From a virus, in the IMG/VR virus record IMGVR_UViG_3300046542_000230, positions 1-27,345 of that record: a DNA stretch of 27,345 bases; one strand, 5' to 3'. Below, piece by piece: positions 7,824-15,104 of the stretch. The position numbers and the translations under genes were made by a program. The stretch's first letter is position 1; each line of letters opens with the position of its first letter. The notes beneath the pieces are model-generated. The model saw only the letters and a list, made by a program, of their open reading frames with translations, searched no databases and had not been told where the DNA came from.

Positions 7824-8438
7824 ATGTCTGACGTAACTAATTTTGTATACGTAACTATCAAGTCTACTGGTCGTATTCCATTCTTGAATCGTAGTGGTCC
7901 TGTATCACGCCCTATCTCAATTGCGAAAGCAGTGTATGATACTCTCAAATCTTTAGGTTATGAGATGACTGTACATGAGAAAGAAAATGTATCTGTTGAC
8001 AGTGTTACTGGCGTTCGCGTTGCTATTACTGCTGACAATTTTGTACCTCATACTGAAGGTACTTACATTGATGTGGACACTACTGAGCCTTCACCTGCAC
8101 TAGTTCCTCCTACTATGAATGAAGTAACTGTTGATGAGCCTAAACAGCTTGATGGCATTCCTGAACCAGAAGTAGAAGAAACTGATGTTGATGGCACTGA
8201 AGAAGATACCGAAGAAGAAGGCGAAGAATCTGTAGAAGACGCAGATACTGACCCTGAAGCTGGTATTGATGTCTATGACATGGAAGTCTATAAGACTTAC
8301 ACCAAAGCACAGTTAGTGACTTACCTACGTAAAGCCGAAGAATATTTATCTGACGAAGCAATTGCAGAATTGCCTTCAGCTAACAAAGTTCGTCTACTAG
8401 AAATCGTAGAAAAAGAAATCGTTAACGCTGCTGAATAA
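7824..8438 (+). CDS. acidic-linker protein, 204 residues
   Basis: Unrecognised three-part protein. Residues 1 to about 75 form a folded domain (FVYVTIKSTGRIPFLNR, then SIAKAVYDTLKSLGYEMTV). Residues about 90-150 are an acidic, Pro- and Glu-rich linker (VEETDVDGTEEDTEEEGEE). The C-terminal 50 residues are helical (YTKAQLVTYLRKAEEYL and VRLLEIVEKEIV) and resemble a small helical docking domain. Starts after AGAGGACTTTTT. It ends at a strong terminator together with the acidic protein before it, so the two form a pair. Role unknown; a structural or scaffold function is inferred only from context. Confidence 0.72.
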   Translation: MSDVTNFVYVTIKSTGRIPFLNRSGPVSRPISIAKAVYDTLKSLGYEMTVHEKENVSVDSVTGVRVAITADNFVPHTEGTYIDVDTTEPSPALVPPTMNEVTVDEPKQLDGIPEPEVEETDVDGTEEDTEEEGEESVEDADTDPEAGIDVYDMEVYKTYTKAQLVTYLRKAEEYLSDEAIAELPSANKVRLLEIVEKEIVNAAE

Positions 8439-8442
8439 AATT

Positions 8443-8480
8443 AAACCCTATAGTCCGTAAATGGCTATAGGGTTTCTTAT
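8443..8480 (+). terminator. Rho-independent terminator
   Basis: AAACCCTATAG at 8443-8453 pairs perfectly with CTATAGGGTTT at 8465-8475 over an 11-base loop and is followed by a T-rich stretch. It lies 5 bases after the stop at 8438. Confidence 0.85.
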
Positions 8481-8684
8481 TTATTTTTGTTTTTTATTAA
8501 AATACTCAATATTTTATTTTTAGTATAAACTCTGTTGAACTTATATACACTAAAAAATGCGCGTAATGGTTATAACAAAAAGATAGCTTTCAGATTTTAA
8601 ATGAGATATCTCACTTCTGACTGATTCAACCTAAAAACTCCTTGACACTTTCGTCAAAAAATCATTTTATAAAGGAATTCTATC
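8481..8684 (+). promoter_or_regulatory. long leader region of the HU-like gene
   Basis: About 200 bases without a gene, longer than most gaps here. It contains ACTTATATACACTAAAA near 8538, which loosely resembles the TATATAGTA element seen at 5945 and 9147. Near the end there is a small inverted repeat, TTGAC at 8642-8646 and GTCAA at 8653-8657, then AAAGGA (ribosome site of the gene at 8685). Together these suggest a promoter and a leader hairpin, but the exact start of transcription cannot be read. Confidence 0.3.
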
Positions 8685-9056
8685 ATGGCAACTCGTGATG
8701 ACGTTATCGTTCGTATGCAACAACTACTAACCGCTGCTGGCATCGACGGCGCTACTAAAGACCAATGTGGTACTACCCTAGACGTAGTTCTAACTGCAGT
8801 CAAAGAAGTCGCTCTAGAAGACGGTTCAGTCCGTACCAAAATCGGTACTTTCCGTCGTAAAGAAACTGAAGCCTGTACTCGTCGCAATCCGCGCACTGGT
8901 GATCCGGTTGACGTTCCAGCAAAAACTACCCTAGCTTTCAAAGCAGCTTCAAGCGTTGCTGTTGTTGAAGCTCCAGTTAAAGCCAAGGCCGCTAAGCCTG
9001 CTGCTAAAGCTGCTGCTCCTCTAGCTAAGAAAAAAGTAGTTGCTAAGAAAAAATAA
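8685..9056 (+). CDS. HU/IHF-family DNA-binding protein with Lys/Ala tail
   Basis: Histone-like DNA-bending protein. Residues 1 to about 88 follow the HU/IHF fold: N-terminal helices (DDVIVRMQQLLTAAG), KIGTFRRKE, then the beta-arm signature RRNPRTGDPVDVPAKTTLAF, in which RNP..G is the DNA-intercalating turn. After about residue 90 there is an extra tail of repeated Ala, Lys and Pro (KAKAAKPAAKAAAPLAKKK) like those of histone H1-type proteins, which HU itself lacks. It probably binds or packs phage DNA non-specifically. Excellent ribosome site (AAAGGA) and nearly all-CTA leucine usage suggest high expression. It stands alone between two terminators. Confidence 0.92.
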   Translation: MATRDDVIVRMQQLLTAAGIDGATKDQCGTTLDVVLTAVKEVALEDGSVRTKIGTFRRKETEACTRRNPRTGDPVDVPAKTTLAFKAASSVAVVEAPVKAKAAKPAAKAAAPLAKKKVVAKKK

Positions 9057-9072
9057 TTTTTCTTAAGGCAAT

Positions 9073-9110
9073 CCCCTAACCTGTTTTATATAGGTTAGGG
9101 GTTTTTGTTT
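9073..9110 (+). terminator. Rho-independent terminator after HU-like gene
   Basis: CCCCTAACCT at 9073-9082 pairs perfectly with AGGTTAGGGG at 9092-9101, followed by TTTTTGTTTT. Confidence 0.92.
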
Positions 9111-9146
9111 TCTGGTAGTCTTATTAGAGTATATTTATACCCTAAC

Positions 9147-9165
9147 ATCTATATAGTAGAAACAC
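9147..9165 (+). promoter_or_regulatory. candidate phage promoter motif
   Basis: ATCTATATAGTAGAAACAC shares the TATATAGTA core with the stretch at 5945-5966. It lies between a terminator and the start at 9187. Weak support: two matches by eye in AT-rich DNA. Confidence 0.3.
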
Positions 9166-9186
9166 TTATTTTAGTAAGGTATAAAT

Positions 9187-9792
9187 ATGAATTTTCTAGA
9201 GTATTTCATGAGCGAGGCTACTGCGCCTAAAGATGAGGCTAGTGAACCTACTGACTCTAATAAAGATGACAGTAACAAAGATATAGATGCTGATAAAAAA
9301 GATTCAACTGCAGATAGCGGTGACGTGGCATCTGATACTGAAGATAGTAAAGAAGGTTCAACAGATTCTGAACCAGCTGACACTTCTGATGACACTTCTA
9401 GTGAAGACACCTCAACTGTGGCGGATGATGGTGGTAATGACGATTCACTGGAAGGTATTCAGCCAGAAGAAGGAGCGAAGGATAGAGAGAAGAAATTATC
9501 AATCTATCGATCTTTAAGAGATATTCGCGCTTCCTTTAATGGAACTGCAGATATATATGATACGATTCTAAGTACTGATATTCCTGAATCCAATATTCCT
9601 ACAATTAAAATTATTCGTAAGAAGATTGGTGAAAATATTACACTAATGGATGAACTATTATCTGATACCAGTATTGCTAAGACTAAAACTTATGCAGACT
9701 TGCAAGTCATTCATAATATCTATTTAAATGACCTACAGACAATTAATAAAAATCTTAAAGCTTTTTACAATCTTATCAAACCTAAAAAATAG
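9187..9792 (+). CDS. acidic-repeat protein with helical C-terminal domain, 201 residues
   Basis: Two parts. After MNFLEYFMSEA, residues about 12-95 are low-complexity Asp/Ser/Thr/Glu sequence (for example DSTADSGDVASDTEDSKE) and almost certainly disordered. Residues about 100-201 form a helical domain (KLSIYRSLRDIRASFNGT, IPTIKIIRKKIGENI, ending NLIKPKK). The start ATG has AAGG ahead; an in-frame ATG at 9208 is a less likely alternative. It lies directly upstream of the major capsid gene, where a scaffold or head-assembly protein would be usual, but no family is recognised and the role is inferred from position and composition only. Confidence 0.75.
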   Translation: MNFLEYFMSEATAPKDEASEPTDSNKDDSNKDIDADKKDSTADSGDVASDTEDSKEGSTDSEPADTSDDTSSEDTSTVADDGGNDDSLEGIQPEEGAKDREKKLSIYRSLRDIRASFNGTADIYDTILSTDIPESNIPTIKIIRKKIGENITLMDELLSDTSIAKTKTYADLQVIHNIYLNDLQTINKNLKAFYNLIKPKK

Positions 9793-9857
9793 TACTACTG
9801 GCAACTGAAACGTACAGTAAGTGCTATCTTATTTTACTAACAAATCTTTAGTAACTA

Positions 9858-9896
9858 GATAACCTAAGACGTTATCGCCAAATAAATTTATTTTGG
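9858..9896 (+). promoter_or_regulatory. structured leader of the major capsid gene
   Basis: Two inverted repeats stand directly before the capsid ribosome site. GATAAC at 9858-9863 pairs with GTTATC at 9871-9876. CCAAATAAATTTATTTTGG at 9878-9896 is palindromic apart from one unpaired T. The GGAAAGGA ribosome site follows immediately. They could stabilise the mRNA 5' end or modulate translation of the most abundant virion protein. Confidence 0.4.
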
Positions 9897-9908
9897 AAAG
9901 GAAAAAAT

Positions 9909-11471
9909 ATGTCAATCGATTATGGTTCAAAAACTCACGGTCGCGCAAGCTACCAGTCAGGCGCTCTAGACAACTTTAAAAGTCTAGTAGAATCCTTCGA
10001 ACAAGACGGTGTGTCTGTTCTAAGTGAAGGCGTCCAAGACGTTCTTAATAACCGTGTATCATTCGCTGAATACACTGAAAAGCTATTAGAAGGCGTTGAA
10101 GAATCAGAAGTTGAGACTATGACTCAGCTTATTGAAAACACCCGTCTAACTATGCTTTCAGAAAGCATGATGTCCGGTTCTAACCCTATCTCTGCTCTTT
10201 CCCTCCCAATGCTACGTATTGGCTGGCCGAAAATTGCAGTACGTGAAGGTCTACCTACTGAGCCTGTTGAACAACCTAAGTTCAAAGTTACCACTCATCG
10301 CCAATACATCCGTATGCCTGATGGTACCAAGCGTTTCCTACCTGAAGCCCTAGTAGGTCCAGGCGCTGTTGAATTTGGTCTACCTAAACTAAAAGAGACT
10401 TCTATTGCTGCCACTTCTGGCTCAATCGCTGCTCACGATCTTCTAGCTGAAATCGGTAAAAATACTGAACTAGGCGACGAAATCGATCCACGTTTCTCCG
10501 TCGTTGAAGTGGTTGCTGTATTCGTTACCAACCCTGAAACCTTCGCTGTTAACTTTGAACTAGATACCAACATCAACGTTGCTACTGGTCAAATTAAAGG
10601 CGCTAACGGTGCTTTCGCTACTGTTATGGTTAAAGTCAACCGTGAAACTGGTCTAATGGACGCTGTTATTATCGGTGCTGAACTGAAATCTGTTAAGATC
10701 GTAGGTTTTGTAACCTCAGAAGCTAACAACTCAGCTACTCAAGTTGGTTTCGATATCGACGCTGTTGAATGTGTAATCGGTACTGCACAGCCAATTGAAG
10801 CTCCTATCAACATCCAACACATGACTGACCTGATGCACATGTATCAGATCGATGCTACCCTAAGTAACATCGAAATCATGTCTACTGCTCTAGCTCACTT
10901 CACCGACAAAGAAGGTGTAAACTTCATTGATTCTACTTATCAGCGTGATGCTGTTCAGAAGATTCAAGAAACCTTCGACGTAGCTCCTCCTTCGAACTAC
11001 GCTCTAGGTGATGCTGAATGGCGTGAACAGATCAAACTAAAACTTGATCGTATCGTTACTCGCCTACAAACTGGTGCAAACATCTACTCCGGTCACGCAG
11101 TAGTATTCTGTCACCCACTAGACGCTCAGATTATCTCTAACGTCAAATGGGCTTACAGCGCTTCTGAACAAGTAAACGACGTTGCTGTCGACTATAAAGT
11201 TGGTAACTATACCTCTGGTATCACCAGCTACATGGTTCTTCAATCTCCTTACTTCTCACAGGGTAAAATGCGTATTGTTTATGTTCCTGCTGATGCACAA
11301 CATAAATCACTCGTTTACTACCCTTACAGCTTCTCCACTATCCGTGGTTCAGCTTCAAGCTCAGCTAACGCTGTAAACGTTCCTGCTATTCAGATGATCA
11401 AACGTCACCTGTTCAAAGCGTTTACTCCGCTAGTCGCTATGCTAAATATCACCGGTAACGGTGTTAGCTAA
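9909..11471 (+). CDS. major capsid protein, 520 residues
   Basis: Forms the icosahedral head shell; HK97-fold capsid protein of the T4 gp23-like class. The N-terminal 75 residues are acidic and helical (NFKSLVESFEQDG, TEKLLEGVEESEVE) and may be a propeptide removed during maturation. They are followed by a segment typical of this family (NPISALSLPMLRIGWPKI, then EPVEQPKFKV). The rest is long strand-rich sequence ending TPLVAMLNITGNGVS. Codon choice is strongly biased (leucine mostly CTA, many -C third positions), as in highly expressed genes. Ribosome site GGAAAGGA is very strong. It is a single-gene transcription unit with its own terminator. A prohead protease gene is not in this window. 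Confidence 0.9.
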   Translation: MSIDYGSKTHGRASYQSGALDNFKSLVESFEQDGVSVLSEGVQDVLNNRVSFAEYTEKLLEGVEESEVETMTQLIENTRLTMLSESMMSGSNPISALSLPMLRIGWPKIAVREGLPTEPVEQPKFKVTTHRQYIRMPDGTKRFLPEALVGPGAVEFGLPKLKETSIAATSGSIAAHDLLAEIGKNTELGDEIDPRFSVVEVVAVFVTNPETFAVNFELDTNINVATGQIKGANGAFATVMVKVNRETGLMDAVIIGAELKSVKIVGFVTSEANNSATQVGFDIDAVECVIGTAQPIEAPINIQHMTDLMHMYQIDATLSNIEIMSTALAHFTDKEGVNFIDSTYQRDAVQKIQETFDVAPPSNYALGDAEWREQIKLKLDRIVTRLQTGANIYSGHAVVFCHPLDAQIISNVKWAYSASEQVNDVAVDYKVGNYTSGITSYMVLQSPYFSQGKMRIVYVPADAQHKSLVYYPYSFSTIRGSASSSANAVNVPAIQMIKRHLFKAFTPLVAMLNITGNGVS

Positions 11472-11480
11472 GTAAATCAA

Positions 11481-11516
11481 TCCCATATCCCTCACAAGGG
11501 GATATGGGGTTTTTAT
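11481..11516 (+). terminator. Rho-independent terminator after capsid gene
   Basis: TCCCATATCCC at 11481-11491 pairs with GGGATATGGG at 11499-11508, followed by G and TTTTTATTT. The stem sequence is repeated almost exactly after the tail tube gene at 21777. Confidence 0.92.
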
Positions 11517-11662
11517 TTGCTTTTTTGAAAACCGTAACTGAAATCATTATACTGATATATAATTACTTTGATATTGTAATAATAAAACTATAAATATCAT
11601 CCATTAGGTGTTGCCAACACACTAAAATCAAAAAACTCAACTGCAAGAAAAAGGATTGTTGT

Positions 11663-12094
11663 ATGCCTCAAAACTCCAAGAAAGCTTCACTATCCCCGCT
11701 AGGAATGTCAATGAAACATCTAGTGAATTCTAAGACCGGAATCTTAGATCTAGAGATTGACACAAAAAATATTTTTGCACAAACATTCAAGAAAGTAATT
11801 TTGGGTGGTGCAAAAGACTACAAAATCGATGTTACAATAAAAAAGAAAAACATCGAGCGGCTCGGGGGATTAGGATTTATTGCAGATACCAGTATTAAAG
11901 ATGGTACTGTAATAAAAAGTAAGCTATTGGAGATGGTAACCTTGCGTGATAGACGGTTACTAGAAGACCTAGAAACACATGCGGTCAATGCAAAAGTAAC
12001 AGAGAAGTCACTATCGGCATCGCTTAAACACTTATATAGCGATCCATATACAAATGAGAGTTCTAAATTAAATTTATTCCTTTCGTTTGATTAA
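11663..12094 (+). CDS. unrecognised 143-residue basic protein
   Basis: Unrecognised. Begins MPQNSKKASLSPLGMSMKHL after a strong AAAAAGGA site. Basic, with a likely strand-rich middle (KVILGGAKDYKIDVTIKKK) and helical second half (LRDRRLLEDLETHAVNAKV). No enzyme or metal motif is evident. The gene is flanked by the capsid leader-terminator block upstream and its own terminator at 12118, so it is expressed as a single gene or from a nearby promoter in the 190-base AT-rich gap upstream, where GTGTTGCCAACAC forms a small inverted repeat. Probably a minor structural or tail-associated protein, by neighbourhood only. Confidence 0.72.
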   Translation: MPQNSKKASLSPLGMSMKHLVNSKTGILDLEIDTKNIFAQTFKKVILGGAKDYKIDVTIKKKNIERLGGLGFIADTSIKDGTVIKSKLLEMVTLRDRRLLEDLETHAVNAKVTEKSLSASLKHLYSDPYTNESSKLNLFLSFD

Positions 12095-12117
12095 CTAGAA
12101 ATTTGTATAAACTATAT

Positions 12118-12145
12118 GGCACTCGTTTGAGTGCCTTATTTTTTT
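12118..12145 (+). terminator. Rho-independent terminator
   Basis: GGCACTC at 12118-12124 pairs with GAGTGCC at 12129-12135 across GTTT, followed by TTATTTTTTT. Confidence 0.9.
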
Positions 12146-12155
12146 AGGTAATTTT

Positions 12156-12569
12156 ATGAACCCTATCAAAGTATTCCCTTTTAGACGCAAAATGAAAGAA
12201 CCTACAATTGTCGATATTAGACTATCTGATTTACTAGGTATTGACATTACTAATTCGTCTAGCCTTACCATTAATATTATTGATGATCTACCAACTAATA
12301 TCAACTTCTCTGAGAACGTTGGTTTATCAACTATAAAAAATTTTTTTCTTTCTTCACTTAATAAATTATTCATTAATCCAAAATCTCTAACTGATGGCTC
12401 TAAAGTGGATTTTAATAATTTTGATGCTCATGTCAAGAGCGTAGAGAAACACTTAGAATTAGAGGCATTAAAATCTGCAGCGCCATGTTCTTGTGCTAAG
12501 AAGAAACGAAGCAAAAAGGCTACTCGTATCACATTCCTTAAGGAGAAGAAAGATGCCTGCTGCAGTTAG
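12156..12569 (+). CDS. unrecognised 137-residue protein with Cys-rich basic tail
   Basis: Unrecognised. Residues 1 to about 105 look like a small mixed fold (VDIRLSDLLGIDITNSSSLT). The last 30 residues carry CSC, a run of Lys and Arg (KKKRSKK) and a terminal CC pair. Two closely spaced cysteine pairs could bind a metal or form disulfides, though spacing matches no family I can name. The 3' end overlaps the PAAR gene start by 17 bases, so the two are translationally coupled; with PAAR next door, a spike or baseplate accessory role is a reasonable guess, not a finding. Confidence 0.7.
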   Translation: MNPIKVFPFRRKMKEPTIVDIRLSDLLGIDITNSSSLTINIIDDLPTNINFSENVGLSTIKNFFLSSLNKLFINPKSLTDGSKVDFNNFDAHVKSVEKHLELEALKSAAPCSCAKKKRSKKATRITFLKEKKDACCS

Positions 12570-12843
12570 ACTTGGCGATACTAGCACTGGTGATCCATGT
12601 GGTGCTCCTGCCCGTCCAAATAATATGGGCTGTGCTATATCTATCATTAATAATAAACCTATTCATTGTGCAACTCATACATGGGTTAAACATGCATGTC
12701 CCGGTGATCCACCACATGACGCTAATACAACTGCAGGTTCACCTGATAGTTTTGCCGAATCCCTTCCAATTGCAAGGATAGGCGATCCTATTAGCTGTGG
12801 ATCTACATGTGCAACTGGCTCTCCAGACACATTTGTAAATTAA
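12553..12843 (+). CDS. PAAR-domain spike tip protein, 96 residues
   Basis: Small conical protein that caps the central membrane-piercing spike of contractile tails and type VI secretion systems (T4 gp5.4 is the phage example). The family signature is clear: an opening RLGDTSTGDPCGAPARP, then IHCATHTWVKHACPGDPPH, then IARIGDPISCGSTCATGSP. Histidines and cysteines in the middle and end supply the usual metal site at the tip. Length of about 96 residues is typical for a stand-alone PAAR protein. ATG 12553 is chosen because AAGGAGAAG is correctly placed before it and the family begins at that point; a longer frame from 12493 lies within the previous gene. The terminase gene follows after 9 bases. 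Confidence 0.92.
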   Translation: MPAAVRLGDTSTGDPCGAPARPNNMGCAISIINNKPIHCATHTWVKHACPGDPPHDANTTAGSPDSFAESLPIARIGDPISCGSTCATGSPDTFVN

Positions 12844-12852
12844 AGAGGCTTT

Positions 12853-13500
12853 ATGAGTACTCAAACTGAAATAGCTGCTACAGGAGAAAAGTATACTACG
12901 CATTTGAAAACACAGAATATGTCTTTCCTAAAGATGTATAGGTATTTACGAGATCGTGGTATTAAAAACAATAAGTTCTTTCTCCGCTTATATGATGAAT
13001 CCCTAGCTACTGTAAACCCACACAGTGCTAGACTTACTCCTGTACAGAAGACTAAGATTCTTGCAGAAATTACAAAGAATCCATATTACTATTTGCGTGA
13101 AATCGTTAAGATTCCTATTCCGGGTGGTTTAGCAAGCTTTGAACTACATCCAGGAAATTTAGCAATTACATGGGCTCTTATTAATAACTTAGACCAAATT
13201 GCATTACTACCGCGTCAGCGTTATAAGACAGTATCTATTGCTGCTACGCTTACTTGGGTATATGACTTCGGTACTAAAAACACCCACATGCTGTTTGGTA
13301 ATAAATCACTAGGCGACTCCAAGAACAACTTACGACGGTTCAAAGAGATTCGTGAGAACATCCCACAATTCTTAAGAGAAACCATTAATACTCCTGGCCT
13401 GGACGTAGATAACATGGAATCTGTTAAGAGTGAGAAAACTCGTAACAAGATTGATACTGTTGGTCAGCCTACAAACGAAGATGCTGCCGACAAACAGGGT
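12853..13500 (+). CDS. terminase large subunit, exon 1 (residues 1-216)
   Basis: N-terminal part of the DNA-packaging motor ATPase, which with the portal drives DNA into the prohead. The adenine and Walker A region reads LLPRQRYKT, residues 118-126 (about 13204-13230). The Gln-containing P-loop is typical of terminases (T4 gp17 has SRQLGKT), but the usual Gly before Lys is Tyr here. The exon ends ADKQG at 13500. Without splicing, the frame continues only nine codons to a stop at 13528, so the ATPase would be cut just before Walker B. AAAGAGG precedes ATG 12853. Splice boundary evidence is given under the intron. Confidence 0.9.
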
Positions 13501-13713
13501 TATTGCATGGCTCTGTATAAATACCTTTAAATGCTGGGACGCCCCTTGAATATGGGTAATCAGCAGTATAGACAAAACCGTATCTGTTGCATAAATGTTG
13601 ATATATAATTCTTGTGAACTCATATAGATAATACTGTGTGAACGTACTATTCTGTGGATTTTTACTATGATCCGTCTAGAATACTATAACCCTACCATAC
13701 CAAGGATTGTATA

Positions 13714-15075
13714 ATGACTACTTCTAAAACTGTAAAAGCAACTGAAGCTCAAGTTAAAGTTGCAAAAGAATTTGATGTAAAAGCGCATACTCATGCGTTT
13801 GGGGAAGCTCTGAATAATGCACTTACTAGTGTATTCAAATCAGATGCAAAGGATGTAATCTATGTAGACGGTGAGTTGAAGAAACTCTCTGCTATTGGTT
13901 ACCACGTTGTAAATCAACCTAATATTTACAATGCTGACCGACTGGTTGCAAAAGCAAAGTCGATAGTAGCTGAATTGGTAGAGCATCAAGCTCTGACAGT
14001 TCATGGGGAAGATGCTGTAAATGTGGTTGTTGGTAAGTTCACTGCTTTTGCTTCTAACATTACTAATGCTGTAAACCAAGAGGAACCTGCAATGACTACC
14101 ACTACCACCGCTAAGCCCGTTACTAAATCTACCACTGCTAAAGCTGCAGTTAAACCTGTTCAACCAAAGAAAGTTGAACGTGCTGAAAAGCCTGTTGTAA
14201 AAGCAGCGGCTAAAGCAACTGCTCCGATTGTTGAAGAAAAAGTAGTAACTGATTCTTTGAAAGAACAGCTGGACCTTTTGACTCCTGCACAACGTGCTGA
14301 ATTTGATGCAATGATTGCAGAGGCTACTGCTACTATGCAGACGCCTGAACAGCGTGTACTGTTCGAATCGATGATTAATAATATGCTCATTACTCTGCTA
14401 GGGAACGCTACCATGACCAATACCGCTACCGCTGCTACCGCTCAAACTGTTGCTGCTGAAGAAGTTGTAGATGTTAAATCTACTCCGAACCGGGATGCAA
14501 TCATTGCAGACTTGTTCAAGCAAGCTACCAAGTTCTTCGAACGTCTGGAACTGGCTACCATTGGTAGTTCTACCAAGATCAAGAGTAAAGCTCTTGGTAT
14601 CAACTCGGAGAAGAATGAATACATTCCATCTCCTGAACTGTTGATGGCTGCTGTCGTTGAAAACCCTGTAGAACTCGGTACAGTAATGTACAAGATCTAC
14701 AGCGTTGTACATGACAAAAAGTTGGGCAAGACTGTACGTCGTGTTCTGGAAATCACTGCTGGTGATACCAACTACGAAGTATTCGACAAGAAGGCTGTAA
14801 AGCTCGCAAAGCGCTTATTGGTTGCTGAGACTGCTGAAACTCGTGAAGAGATTGTGAAGAACAGTAACGAGTCTAAAGCTCTTAAAGTAACCATCATGAA
14901 ACCAGTGTATCGTACTGTTGATGATATTCTGGATGCTGGTAAAACCCTGATCAAAGCTGGTTTCAAGGGTATTACCACTCTTCCTAAGAAAACAGTGCGT
15001 CAAGAAATGCGTACCATTAACAACAACTACAAGAATGCCAACGGCGGCTTCTTCAAAGTGTTGACCACCTGGTAA
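13714..15075 (+). CDS. intron-encoded protein of unknown function, 453 residues
   Basis: Lies wholly inside the P6 loop of the intron. Strong ribosome site AAGGA at 13702. Residues 1-125 form an apparent domain (VKAHTHAFGEALNNAL; IYVDGELKKLSAIGYHV). Residues about 126-185 are an Ala/Lys/Thr/Pro linker. Residues about 188-230 contain a helical repeat (LTPAQRAEFDAMI and TPEQRVLFESMI). Residues about 255-453 are a C-terminal domain ending GKTLIKAGFKGITTLPKKTV and KNANGGFFKVL. I find no LAGLIDADG, GIY-YIG, HNH, His-Cys box or PD-(D/E)XK pattern, so a homing endonuclease is not evident. Leucine codons are mainly CTG and TTG with CTA once by eye, unlike neighbouring genes, which suggests separate ancestry. 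Function unknown. Confidence 0.85.
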   Translation: MTTSKTVKATEAQVKVAKEFDVKAHTHAFGEALNNALTSVFKSDAKDVIYVDGELKKLSAIGYHVVNQPNIYNADRLVAKAKSIVAELVEHQALTVHGEDAVNVVVGKFTAFASNITNAVNQEEPAMTTTTTAKPVTKSTTAKAAVKPVQPKKVERAEKPVVKAAAKATAPIVEEKVVTDSLKEQLDLLTPAQRAEFDAMIAEATATMQTPEQRVLFESMINNMLITLLGNATMTNTATAATAQTVAAEEVVDVKSTPNRDAIIADLFKQATKFFERLELATIGSSTKIKSKALGINSEKNEYIPSPELLMAAVVENPVELGTVMYKIYSVVHDKKLGKTVRRVLEITAGDTNYEVFDKKAVKLAKRLLVAETAETREEIVKNSNESKALKVTIMKPVYRTVDDILDAGKTLIKAGFKGITTLPKKTVRQEMRTINNNYKNANGGFFKVLTTW

Positions 15076-15104
15076 GCAATCTGCAATACGGTATAAAACC
15101 TAGA

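Noticed and set aside
8642-8671. TTGACA ... TTTATA as a host-type promoter for the HU-like gene
   Set aside because: The spacing is acceptable, but the -10 box is poor, the start site would lie almost on the ribosome site, and TTGAC also forms an inverted repeat with GTCAA.
12493-12552. Longer PAAR frame from 12493
   Set aside because: It overlaps the preceding gene with unrelated basic sequence; the PAAR family start is at 12553 with AAGGAG ahead.
13840-15003. Several minus-strand open frames opposite the intron ORF
   Set aside because: They follow codon composition of the sense gene, have no ribosome sites and give low-quality protein sequence.
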